A program made the position numbers and the translations under genes. Below are positions 16,437 to 27,242 of a DNA stretch of 64,000 nt, one piece after another; within the stretch, counting starts at the first letter, position 1, and each line of letters opens with the position of its first letter. The notes beneath the pieces were generated by a model. The model made no database searches. It was not told where the DNA came from and worked only from the letters and a program-made list of their open reading frames with translations. Origin of the DNA: Takakia lepidozioides (taxonomy: Eukaryota > Streptophyta > Takakiopsida > Takakiales > Takakiaceae); assembly GCA_030704615.1 (NCBI GenBank), contig CM060731.1, positions 42,966,001-43,030,000 of the forward strand. The letters run 5' to 3'.

Positions 16437-18322
16437 ATGGAGGGACATCGCTCGGAGCTGGCCGGGCTGGACTACAGCAAGTTCGCAATTAAATCGGTTA
16501 CATGCCTTCCCGCAGACGTCGACGGTAATATCTTCTTTGAGTTCCCTCCTCGGACGGACTACTCGAGGGCGTCCGGAATGTTGACAGATATGGATAGAAA
16601 ACATGATGGTCATCCTTGGTGCGTCACCAAAACCACCAGCATGAAGATGCTCAATGGTGTGCGGGTGCGCTACGTTGTTTGTGTGGGCGCGTTGCGGTGT
16701 TTCTCCCCAACTTGCTTCCATTTTAAATCCAGAGGTCACAGGAACGAGACCGATTGGACAGGCACAGCTCATCAACCATTTCGAGCTCAGGAGAAGGTTC
16801 CAAACTTCACATTTAAGTGTGCGCATTGCAAAGAACCACCACACTGCATGTCTGTTTGTAATGCCAAGCAGTTCTATATGTTGCACCGTTTCCCTGACCT
16901 CACCCGAGCTTGCATACACGTTGGTTTACATTGTCACAAATTGGCGAGGGGGAACTCGCGGGAGGCTGCCCACAAGGCAGAGCAGCTCCTTCAGGAGGAG
17001 GTTAAGTTGAGACCAGGTGTCAAACCCAAATAGATACAGCTCCAAGCCGCCCATAAGATGACATTGGTCAGAATTATGTCGGAAGACGGCTCTGATAGAG
17101 TTCCTCTCGATGAGAAGGAAATGGAGGCATTGCTGGAGTCGGTGTCCCACGTATGTTCACCGAATGTCCGAAACCACATTGTCTCATGCAAACAAAAAAT
17201 TGGGCGTGGCTCGGATATGCACTCCATTCTGGAGGTGAAGCGACGATGTGGATATGACTACATTCATGGAAGTAGGTTTCCAGGACAATGGACTGAGGCA
17301 GATCGTTGTTTCGTATTCAAAATGTCCACGTGTGGACCTGGCAGCGGCGTCGAACTAGTCGACAGGATGACGAGTGGGGACTTGTCAAACAGTTGGGTCA
17401 TGTTCGACCATATCAAGCGAATTACAAATCACCAGTGGGTGACAATGGGTGCACATGTCTACGACACCCACTGCAGGATGCTAATGACAATTGTTATTTG
17501 TGAGATGAAAGGAGAGGACACACAATCGGAGATGCTTCTTTGGCAGGGAATAAACGAACAGATGGCCAAGGCGGGATTGCCCCCTCCCAATTTCTGTGGT
17601 TTCATGGCGGACAACGCACAAGCAAATTGGGCTGCCATCCGAAGGGTGTACGAGCAAGACCCCAATGTTCCCATGGAAGGCAAGGAGAGATCTTGTGGGT
17701 TCCATTTTCTGCAGAGCCTTTCGCAGTACACAACCAGGCTCGTGGCGCCAGATTTCAGAGAAGAGCACTGTTCCATGTGTCTTGCGTGGAAGTGCGCTCC
17801 CACCTTGGATGATGCAGAGACACAGTTTGCATGTATACGGGCTTGGTGGACATCGTCAGGTGCTGTAAGGAAATTAGACGAGGGAGCAATGGTCAATTGG
17901 CTAGCATGGTGGCATTATCGTTTCCTCCAGTTCGGCGACTATATGCGGGAGGTGAGTTGCACGAATTCGCGTCCCGTTGAATATTATTCTTGGCATTATT
18001 TGTAACTTGCTTGTAACCTCAACATGTGCTTGTGCAGGAAATGTGTCTCGACTCCGACACCGACATGCCCACGACAAACTTGGCCGAATCAGTGCATTCT
18101 TCCTGGCGTGCCTCCTCTACGACGCATCTGGTGGACATCCTCACTGTCACAACGAAGGACATTGTGAGGTCAATTATACAGCAATGTAGGTACAACGAGT
18201 TCTTGAAATGGAAACAGTGGGGTTTGGGGCCGGACAGGCAGGAAATGCTGATGCGGACTGCCTCCAGATCGAAGAATCCTCGGAAGTGGGCGGCGACTTG
18301 TCCACCTCATATCCATGTTTGA
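16437..18322 (+). pseudogene. DDE-type transposase (MULE-like architecture), one in-frame stop and one intron
   Basis: One frame runs 16437-17951 and continues after a GT-AG intron (17952-18037) to TGA 18320-18322, about 598 codons, broken only by TAG at 17031-17033. The N-terminal third has Cys/His clusters (CFSPTCFHF, CAHCKEPPHCMSVC) like a DNA-binding zinc domain. The middle has HVYDTHCRMLMTIVICE followed about 40 residues later by GFMADNAQANWAAI, which fits the D1/D2 spacing of MULE-type DDE transposases, and then CGFHFLQSL. I cannot assign the third acidic residue or the exact superfamily with certainty; KDZ-type transposases are an alternative. It is divergent to the kinase-like gene. 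Confidence 0.65.
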
Positions 18323-18788
18323 AGCCCAAGTCCCGTTTTTAATTTATTTTTTGTTTTTATTTTCCTCCTATTTCTAAATTTTTCAGCTTTGGGGTACAAT
18401 AGAGTGAGGACGTGGTCGGAACAAATTTTAATCCCAACATGTATAAGATTGAATTAGCTCATTAAAACAATTGCTTATTACTAATTGGTAGCAATTTTTT
18501 ATGAAACTTCCTTATAAGCACTTTTCAACCCTTTGTTTACATTGAATAGACAATTTTTTTTTTTTTTGCTAATACTAAGTTTTGGGGAAGTTTATAGAAT
18601 TTTACGATATTTAATTGAGAGATTTTATAAGTCTTAATTACTCTTGTAAATTTGTTTGTCATTGAATAGTACCAAATTTGCTTACCCTAAATCCTAGTAT
18701 GTCATCTTTTTTTATTGTTTGAAGCTCATTAATTTTTTTTCCCCCATTGATTCACTTTATAATAAGATAAAGTGGTCTGGATTTTTAA
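18323..18788. other. AT-rich spacer before the retroelement
   Basis: T-rich sequence ending in a TTGATATTTCAG that looks like an intron 3' splice site immediately before the methyltransferase frame. It could be an intron of the element or simply the junction of a 5'-truncated insertion. No LTR-like match to the sequence after 22.1 kb was found. Confidence 0.4.
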
Positions 18789-20159
18789 TTGATATTTCAG
18801 CAGGTTGCTGATCGACGGGTGCAACAAGCCTGGATAGAGGCTTTTGTACCATCAGGAGAGGATGAGAGTACGGGGATTGCACCAGGACCACCTCAGTTGT
18901 CTCCATTGGACACCACACCTATTGTGTGGCAGTATCCGAATAAAGGCATTTGTCTTCTGGACTTGTTTGGCGGGATCAGCACCGGATTGGCTGCTGTGTT
19001 ACAGACAGGTGTACGAGTTTGGCGTTACTTGTATGTAGAGAGGGATGAGACTGCACGACGCGTTTCACTTCGCCATGTTGCTCAGTTGGTGCAGCAGTAC
19101 CCTAAGTTGTTGCCGGTGTCTGCAGTTCGTGGATATCAGCGGGCCCCAACAAACATTCGGTTGCTGGGGGCGCAGGATTTGAAGCGGGTTGGCTCCATTG
19201 ATCTGGTAGTGGCAGGTTGGCCCTGCTAAGGGCATTCATCAGCCGGGCATGACAATGGATTGCGAAACTCGAGGTCGGGTCTGTTTTGAGAGATGGTGCG
19301 GGTTTTGCGCCACTTGCAGCTTCATCAAGCTGTATCTTCAGCATACATCTTGGAGAATGTGCCACTGATGGGCGATTCTCAGGCCAGGGTGACGGCCAGT
19401 ATGTATCAAGTCCGGTCGTGGTTTGGGTCAGCAGTGTTGCTAGATGCAGTTACAGTGGGATCACGGGCTCATCGTCCACGGCTATGGTGGACTAACTTGA
19501 TGTCACCCGCACTGCTCAAGCGTGCATTTGATGGGGTGTAGCGGCCAGCACACCTCACAGTGGATAGCATTTTGGACACAGGGAGGCAGTCTCAACGTGT
19601 GAGACACGATGACCGTTCGCCTTTGGCAGTGGTCAACAAGGTGGATCAACCACGAGCAGCATTACCTACACTGCTCAGCTTCCCAGGATCGCATGCTTTC
19701 CGGGATAGTGGACCTGGCCTCCTGTGGGATGTTCAGTTGCAGCAGTTAATGGACCTTAATGCTGACGAGCGTGAGCGGGCAATGGGTTTTACCACTAGTA
19801 CCACGGCGGTATCGTATCTTTCTGAGGCATCACGTCGTCAGGTGTTGGGGCAAGCAATGGATCTCAATTACTTGACCTGGATTATCAGCTTGGCTATGGC
19901 TGAGCAACGCAGAGTGCGGAGCATACTTCCCTCGCTGGTCTCTCTGCCTACCGAGACGGCACAGGCAGTGAGTGGGGGCAAGCATGTGAGGACCACGGGG
20001 GGCAGGCATCCATGGCACACGTGGGAGGTGCTCGAGGTTCAGAGGGAGTTGGCAGCCAAAGTGGCAGTGATGAATGAGGTTGGGGATTTTTCTCGGATTG
20101 AGGAAGTCCTTGAGGATGAGATGATGGGGCAAGATGAGGCCTTGTCATTGATTGAGTAG
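18789..20159 (+). pseudogene. Retroelement-encoded C5 cytosine methyltransferase (Dnmt3-like), inactivated
   Basis: Motifs appear in canonical, non-permuted order, which separates it from plant DRM enzymes. Motif I is LDLFGGISTGL (about 18958-18990), then the YVERDETA acidic motif; motif IV GWPC with the catalytic Cys (19215-19226), motif VI LENV (about 19350-19361), motif VIII-like SRAHRPRLWW (about 19458-19488), and a C-terminal motif IX/X region (ERERAMGF ... SRRQVLGQAMDLN, about 19767-19870). Stops interrupt at 19227-19229 (directly after the catalytic Cys), 19287-19289 and 19539-19541. Motif I has Ser where Gly is normal. An active parent would methylate cytosines in DNA, plausibly its own cDNA or copies (inference). 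Confidence 0.78.
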
Positions 20160-21545
20160 GTAGGGAGTACTGCTCAAGAGGTTGCAACATAGCAACCACT
20201 GGACGCGTCCTCTACCTCTAAGCCCACTGGACTTAAGGTTGCAGTTACGGAGGACAATTGGGAGCCTGACATTGGACCCATTGTCACCGGAGGAGAGAGA
20301 CGACGTATACGGCGGTTCCTGAGGGCTTACAGGAATTGCTTTGCCTTCAGTTTGAAGGACTTGGGAGCACTGAAGGGTCAAGAGATCCGTATTGAGTTGG
20401 CCACTGACACGTCAATCTTTCGGAGACCCTATAGATACAGTGACATGGAGAGGTCTTTGATTCAGATGAGGACTCAAGATCTCTGGGATGCAGGTTTGGT
20501 GGAGCTCTCTGGTGGAGAGTATGCTTCAGCCACAATGATGCCAGCCAAGAAGGATGTCTATGGCAATTGGACGGAGAGACGTATGTGCGGTGATTACCGG
20601 CCTGTAAATCATCAGACCAAGTCCGATGAGTGATGCCATGCCATGCAGACCATCTTTGATGCCATCGGGCATGCTAAGGTCTTTAGCACTTTGGATTTAC
20701 GATCCGGATATCACCAGTTGCCGATCAAGGAGGCGGACAAGCAGAAGACGACATTCTGGGGGATCAATGAGCACGACAAGGATTGCCTATATCAATGGCG
20801 GTTCTTACCATTTGGGCTTAAGAATGCTCCTGCAGAGTTTCAGAGAGTCATGGATAGGATTCTAGCAGGGGTGGACTTTGCTCGGTGCTACATAGATGAT
20901 ATCATCATCTTTAGTGCTACGGTGGAGGAGCATGAGAGACACCTTCAGGTGGTATTGGAGCCCTTGAGAGCGCACGGATTGAAGTTGCATCCGGAGAAGT
21001 GCAAGTTTTTCCACAACCAGATTGAGTATCTGGGTCACATGATATATCCTGGAGGATTGGGGGTACAACAGACTAAGGTAGAGGCCATTGCACAAATTCC
21101 ACGTCCCACGGATGTGAGCCGAGTTCGAGCTTTCATGGGGTTGGCAAACTATTATAGACGGTTTGTCAAGGGATTTAGTGCCATTGCAAAGGCTCTAACC
21201 AAGTTGACCAAGGTGGACTAGGAGTGGCAGTAGGAAGATGAGCAAGAACGAACTTTTCAAAAGCTCAAGGCGAGGTTGACTTCGGCGCCTATCCTGAGAT
21301 GAACTATCAGGGGGCGTCCCTTTCAGTTGCATACGGATTGGAGCATATTGGGGCTTGGAGCGGTGCTCACACAGGTGGATGATGAGGGAAGAGAGTTCGT
21401 AGTGGCTTATGCTAGCCGCTCGAACAACGCTGCAGAGGCTAAGTATAGCTCATATGAGGGAGAGTGCTTAGCTGCAGTGTGGGCCGTGACACACTTCAGG
21501 TGCTATCTATACGGCAATCTCTTCACCCTTGTCACGGATCACCAG
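20160..21545 (+). pseudogene. Ty3-like reverse transcriptase and partial RNase H
   Basis: Follows the methyltransferase in the same frame. Reverse-transcriptase blocks are clear: RRMCGDYRPVN, VFSTLDLRSGYHQLPI, WRFLPFGLKNAPAEFQRVM, CYIDDIIIFS, HPEKCKFF, YLGH, and the connection LANYYRRFV. RNase H begins (FQLHTDWSILGLGAVL, YSSYEGECLA) and breaks at LVTDHQ near 21545. Stop codons lie at 20190-20192, 20631-20633, 21219-21221, 21231-21233 and 21300-21302. A typical element would continue for more than 1 kb with RNase H and integrase; here that part is deleted. Confidence 0.88.
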
Positions 21546-22090
21546 AAGTCATGCCCATGGCTTTTGAGAACCTTGCCATTGCACAACTCCGTGATACGTT
21601 TAGGTATGCCACTATACGTGGTGGAGGATATCGTTCTGGGGTTCGGAGGTTTAGCCCTGGTGACTATGTTTATTTACAGCAGACTGCTCCTACAACCCTG
21701 GATGTGACTGCAGGGCTTGTTATTCTGAGGGTTCGAGAGGTGTTGCCCTCAGGGGTCCTGATTTTGGAGGGTCGGGATGACATGACTTAAAAGGACCATG
21801 TGAGTAATTGTGCGCCATGTCACCTTCCCAATGTCGATGGCAGAGTTGACCCAAACTTGGCAATGGTACCTGCAGGTTTGAGGTGCATGCTCTGTGGGTC
21901 TGCCAAAGGGGCAGCCACCATGCTGGTGTATGATCGATGCTCAAGAGGTTGGCACATGGGATGCTTGACACCACCACTTGAGAAGATTCCTGATGAAGAT
22001 TGGTTGTGTCCACACTGCTTGGGATAGTGGCAGTGGACATGACTAGAGGCAGCTAACAAGAAATGGAAGGCCAAGCTCATAGGAGTCAAT
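21546..22090 (+). pseudogene. Retroelement C-terminal GPY/F-like module and PHD-type finger
   Basis: Starts after the deletion junction, in a different frame from the RT. The first part (RFSPGDYVYLQQ ... LRVREVLPSGVLILEGRD) resembles the SH3-like/GPY-F module after Ty3 integrases. The second (21885-22025) spells CMLC, then DRC, GWHMGC and WLCPHC: a C4HC3 PHD finger in which the third zinc ligand is Tyr instead of Cys. Stops lie at 21788-21790 and 22025-22027. PHD fingers read histone tails (family knowledge); a role in targeting integration to chromatin is inference. Confidence 0.72.
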
Positions 22091-23354
22091 ACACGAGATC
22101 ACAGGCTCAAGTTTACAAGTTGCAAGACGGCGATTAACGATGGGGCAACTCTTGCACATGGCCTCTTGATCTATCGAGTCATTGAAAAAATAAATGTACA
22201 TAGCTTTGGAGTACATTGATATATTGGTTTGGAGAAATTATTTCGATTAAAAATGTCTAGAAGTTCCATAGGTTCTATACATTTTTTCACATTTTATTAA
22301 TGTTAATTCGGATTTTTCATGTGAGTATGATTTTTTTTTATTTCGGTATACCGTTTTGATTTTGAATTCCTTTTAGTTCGCCTTCGGGCCTTGTATTCAT
22401 GTGTTAGTATTCATAAATTTATATCCGTGGTTACTCTTTTGCAGGAGTCAATTTGGATTCGAGACCGACATTTTTTTTATTTACAAAACAAAGTATTTTA
22501 TCTAAGTTCGAGTCTTTATTTTTACAAGCTACCTATCTACGCGGAGGCATTTGCAAAAACATATCTTTGTGCGACGCACACCCAGTCTTCACAATGTCAG
22601 CCTTATGTGTAGATGTTATAGTTTCATGGCTAGGGTGTTTGTGGACTATATATAATGCATTTGTATTGGGAATAGCAGACTAATTGACAACATGACATGT
22701 AAATTACATTGTACTGGGTAATGATGTCTCATGGATACTTGTGCTAATTAGTATATATCATTTGCCTTTGATGTACTACTACAAATTAACGTTTTTATGA
22801 CTACGGGTGATATAGACCTTGGTAACCATGACTATATATGTGACTACGAAGTGATGAAACCCATTGTTTGGTGCATTTTAATATATTTTAATCTAATGCA
22901 GTCATACATTTTACTATATGACTAGGAGCCGCGGTCAAATATTGTTGACCAGGAACATAGGCTTGGTTTATATAACTAGTAGTCATACGCAATACTACAC
23001 GTCAGACACCTGCCATATAAGCTTATGACTAAATGACTACACCACTACTACACATTGATGACATGCCATAGAAGCTTATGACTACATGACTACATGAGGT
23101 TTTATAGCTCTATTTATATGTCTACATCACTACACGTAGCATCTTAAGGCATATACATGAATGGGTTCATCCATTGGATGACCTCATTTATCTATCTTTA
23201 ATGAAGCACTTGTGCTAATGGAATGACACAAAGTACAAAAAGTTAAAAAATTCAAAAAGTTACTTTAGGGTTGCCCACGTTCAGCCATGAACACAGAGGC
23301 CTAGGACTTAGCCTCCTTTTGTCTCCCGCGCTATCGTATGTTTTTGTAGTATCG
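22091..23354. other. AT-rich spacer, no gene recognised
   Basis: AT-rich sequence with a short local duplication (CCATA.AAGCTTATGACTA, copies about 23011-23050 and 23067-23100). Possible remnant of the retroelement 3' end, but no LTR can be defined. Confidence 0.4.
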
Positions 23355-24440
23355 ACCCGAAGCAGTGAGAACTTGTGTCATGGAACGGGATGATCGCAGG
23401 ATATGCAATGCAGGGGCACCGATGCAGTTTTCTTGAGTTTATTCTTGAGCAAATGATGCAGGAAGGGCGAGGATATGCACAACGGGGGTGTGGTATAGAG
23501 GCTTTGGAGACGTATGAGCAAATAATGCAGGAATGGGTGAAGCCGGACCGGGTTAGGTTCGTTTGTATTTGCAATGCGTGTGCGAGCCTGGCAGCCCTGG
23601 AGAAGGGTAAAGGGTCCATGGTGCCATTGTCAAATTTGGAATTGTACCCGCTGTCATTCTGAACAATACCCTCGTGGACATGTATGCCAAATGTGGCAGT
23701 ATTGAGGATACAAAGGGAGTGTTTGAGAATATGGCTGAACGAAATGTCGTGTCCTAGAGTATGATGATCGCTGGATATTCCCCAGCATGGATGCGGGATG
23801 GAGGCATTGGAGACCTATGAGCAAATGATGCGGGAAGGGGTAAAGGCATATCTGGTCACATTTGTTTGTATATGCAATGCGCGTGCGAGCCTGGCAGCCC
23901 TGAAAAAGGGCAAAGAGGTTCATGGTGACATCATCAGAGCTAGAATTGTACCCGACGTCATTCTGAACAATACCCTCGTGGACATGTATGCAAAATGTGG
24001 GTGCATCGAGGATGCGAAGGGAGTTTGCAACGGTATGCTGCGGGGTGCACAGCAAGGCCGTGGGAATGAGGCTTTGGAGACCTACAATCAAATGATGGCG
24101 GAAGGGGTGAAGCCCGATCACATCACGTTTGCATTTGCAGTGCATGTGCAAGCCTGGCAGCCCTGGAAAAGGGCAAAGAGGTCCATGGTGACATTGTCAG
24201 AGCTGGAATTGTACCCGATATCATTCTGAACAGTACTCTCGTGGACATGTATGCAAAATGTGGGTGCATCAAGGATGCAAAGGGAGTGTTCAACAGTATG
24301 GCTGAACGAGATGTAGTGTTGTGGAGTGCGATGATTGCAGGATCTGCACAGCAAGGGCGCGGGATGGAGGCTTTGGAGACTTTTTCAACACATTTCAGCC
24401 TGTTTCCCCTGTTATCAGAGTCGTCCCTAAAATTTCCAGG
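23355..24440 (+). pseudogene. PLS-type pentatricopeptide repeat (PPR) pseudogene
   Basis: PPR motifs typical of plant organellar RNA-binding/editing factors run through all three frames: MIAGYA, EALETYEQMM.EGVKPD, CICNACASLAALEKGKEVHG, NNTLVDMYAKCG.IEDAKGVF. The ~100-residue P-L-S triplet occurs about three times in tandem (about 23495-23790, 23790-24070, 24070-24380). Multiple frameshifts and an in-frame stop (TAG near 23756) break it, so it cannot make a full protein. It has no clear start and lacks E/DYW domains; the last motif runs directly into the OSB-like repeat (24380 onwards). RNA-editing-type PPRs are plant organellar proteins, which supports a land-plant host. Confidence 0.85.
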
Positions 24441-25455
24441 TTGAATTTTGCAAGTTAGCTCGTTGGTGCAAAAATGTGAATGTCTGTTGGAAGCTCAAGT
24501 CAGCATAGGAACTTGTGTGATAAGTAGGGTTAGGGTGTTTGCTGGAACATAGAGGCAGAGATAGCTGAAGGAGTAGGGATAGAGAGTGGGTCCAGATTCA
24601 TCCAAGAGGGCCAGATTTCAAGCACAAGATTACTTATGATTCCATATGGATCAATAGCTACAAGAAACTTGCATGGGTAGATGGTCAACTGGATGCCGCA
24701 GTAACAGCGGCACAACTGATAAAATCAGGCATTGGTAATCAAGGCACCTTCTTCAACACATTTCACCCTGTTTTTCCCTCTTATCAGAATCGGCCCTAAA
24801 TTTCCATGTTGAATTCTGCAAGTTAGTTGGTTGAGTGAAGGTAGTTTGGAGTGACTTTGACATGATACTGCCATTGTGACAACAGGAAAGTATCAAAAAA
24901 CACGTAACAGAGACGAGGAGAAACTGTGGAATGAATACTTTTCTGACCCCAGTCAATGGTGGGACACCGAGGCAAAAAGGTGAACGCTTGTTAGATTACA
25001 AGAGAGTAGCAGATACAATTCAGTATAGAACTAGTGTAATAAGCTGAGTTGGGTGTTTCCTAGAACAAATCTAGGCTGTCATTATCAGCTGCAAAGGCAA
25101 GGATGTATGCATGAATTGTGTAGTGGCATGGATAGCTGAAGGAGCAGGGATAGAGTGTGGGTCCAGATTCATCCAAGAGGGCTGGACTTCAAGCTCCAGA
25201 TTACCTTGATTCCAGGTGGATTAGTAGCTATAAGAAACCTGCATGGATAGATGGTCAACTAAAGGCAGCAGCTGTAGTGGCACAATTGATAAAATCAGAC
25301 ACCTCAACCATGACCACAGCTTCTGAAATTAGAGGATCAAGAGAGGGAGTCCACAATGCCTATTCTGGCACTTCTGGGCATGTGAAGATACTTTGTGCGG
25401 TCGGCAGCCTGACAGAGAACCCTATTTTAAGTAATTCCGGACTTTTGGCTTAAAT
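24380..25455 (+). pseudogene. Two diverged copies of an OSB/PDF-type tail
   Basis: Copy 1 about 24380-24725, copy 2 about 24730-25300; both share a CACATTTCA.CCTGTTT start and the segment GGGTCCAGATTCATCCAAGAG. Copy 2 has the frame KLWNEYFSDPSQWWD (about 24920-24965) and, further on, YKKPAWIDGQLKAA (about 25228-25270), matching the two halves of the PDF motif of organellar ssDNA-binding OSB proteins. The halves are in different frames and stops separate them. A related relic without PPR lies at 11515-11860. The block 25420-25520 repeats 12594-12690. Confidence 0.55.
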
Positions 25456-25820
25456 CCGGACGAAACTTAATATATAACATAATTAAAATTAATTCAGGTA
25501 ATAATAATAATATCGTGGAATATTGAGTCATTTAACTTGTGAAGTTGCACAATCCCATTCATGTAACATCGAATGGTAAGTCGAATGACGTACTTTGCAT
25601 CAGAAAATTATAAAGATAAGATCGATTGAATGAAGTTATTAATAAATTGATAGATGTATGACATAAACAGATGATCCAAGATGATAATATACAATGGAAT
25701 AAGGTTGGATTTCAATGAAACATGTGAATTATGTTTCAAAATATTTAGGGATCATTCCGAAAGGTTCATATTGTGGAAGAGTGTCATGTAGATTCAGCTA
25801 TAAAGTCATTGAACCAAGCT

Positions 25821-26700
25821 GGAATTAGGTTTTAGGTTATAGAGTTTGTTAGGGTACATTGAAACATATTACTTGGTATGAATGGAAAAGAAAATATGGG
25901 AAAGTGTACAGATGACTTGGCACCTATGAAAATTTGTTAATGAAATATCCCAACCACAGATTGTATCCAAATTTCTATGAGGAATGTGAATCAAACAGTG
26001 GAGTTTGGTTAAGGGTTTCGGGTTTTAGAAAACTGCAGTTTGAGTCTTTACCCATACGTAGAACAATTCATGAAATATTATCCCCACCACTTCGACCGTA
26101 CCCAAAATTGGAAGTAATAAATAAATAAGCATCAAACATTGAAATTAGGTTTTAGGGTATATAGTTTGCGAGGGTACTAACCATAGTACTCGATATGAAT
26201 GGAAAATAAAATATTGGGAAGGGTACAGATGACTTGTCACCTATGATTTAGGGTTTAGGGAATAAAATTTCCCAACCACAGATTGTATCCAATCTATGAA
26301 GAATGCGCATCAAACAATGGAGTTACGTTTAAGGGCTTAGGGTTTAGGGTTTAGAGAACTATAAACGGACAAACAATTACGGAATGTGAGTCTTTACGTG
26401 GAGGTCGTACAACAATTCAGGAAATATCCCCTCCACTTCGACCGCACCCAAAACTGGAAGCAATAAATTAAATAGGCATCAGACATTGGAATTAGGTTTT
26501 AGGGTACGGAGTCAAGTAGTGTAGTAAACATACTACTGGGTATGAATGGACCAAAAAATCTGGGAAAGTGTACAAGTGATTTGTCACCTGAGAAATTAGA
26601 CTTGAATGAAATATCCCAAGGGCCATTCTATTATGCCCAACTTTGTAATCCTGGAAGAATGCGCATCAAACATTCGAATTAGGGTATATGGTTTAAGGTG
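25821..26700. repeat. Tandem array, unit ~320-350 bp, with telomere-like TTTAGGG runs
   Basis: Units begin with GAATTAGGTTTTAGG at about 25822, 26142 and 26489; a shortened fourth start lies near 26677. Shared landmarks are 'GGTATGAATGGA', 'CACCT', 'AATATCCCAA', 'CACTTCGACCG.ACCCAAAA'. Within the second unit, TTTAGGGTTTAGG-type runs (about 26247-26260 and 26339-26355) match the plant telomere repeat. No coding potential. Confidence 0.8.
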
Positions 26701-27242
26701 AGGACAATGTAAGGATTGAAGGCCCCAGAAGTGTTGTCTTTAGAAGGTCCTAATAAAATAAACAGACCCAAGATAAAATTGACCTGAGATGACATGGAAT
26801 AACGGGTGGCAAAACGAGGTTCAGGATTGATTAGTGACGAAGAAAATTGAGAAGAATCTTAAGATAGTCCGAAAAGGTAGTAAAGGAAATGTAACTCTGT
26901 ACTTGAAGCCAGACTTACAGAAAGCTACTGACAAGTAATGGGAGAAGATTCACAAGCAGTAAACCGCGAGAAAGCTTGTCCATTGAAGCAACAACTTTTC
27001 ACAAATTGCCACGCGGTCTATACTCAGGACATTTTTTAGACCAATCATATTGAGCCCAACAATACGACCATGTGGACCGAGAATGAAGGAGATGGGCGAA
27101 TCTGTTGAGGAGAAGACACTTTGGTGAGAACCAGAGAACCAAAAGAAATGGGTGTAATGTGAGAGAGGAACTGCAAAGAGAATGAAGTAGTGACATCAGG
27201 AAAACTAGGAACTTCGGATGATCACTCGAGGTTCCTGAAACG
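26701..27242. other. Spacer, no gene recognised
   Basis: Only short ORFs without motifs. It flanks the 3' end of the DUF7869-type transposon and may hold its terminus, which I could not define. Confidence 0.35.

Larger units (their letters stand above)
18789..22090 (+). mobile_element. Ty3-like retroelement carrying a cytosine methyltransferase and a PHD finger (5'-truncated, internally deleted)
   Basis: Order on the plus strand: Dnmt3-like methyltransferase (18.8-19.9 kb), linker, reverse transcriptase with YIDD (20889-20900), start of RNase H, a deletion of the rest of RNase H and the integrase core at about 21545, then a GPY/F-like module and a PHD-type finger. From 18789 to about 21545 everything is in a single frame with about nine stops; after the deletion the frame shifts. 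No gag, protease or LTRs are visible. Retrotransposon-encoded methyltransferases have been reported from dinoflagellates and charophyte algae (de Mendoza and colleagues, 2018); this copy looks like the Ty3 type. Confidence 0.8.

Noticed and set aside
16362-16919. 185-codon minus ORF opposite the transposase
   Set aside because: Shadow of the transposase frame; no domain signature.
18323-23300. LTRs flanking the Ty3-like element
   Set aside because: No matching direct repeats were found between the AT-rich stretches on the two sides; the element is probably 5'-truncated.
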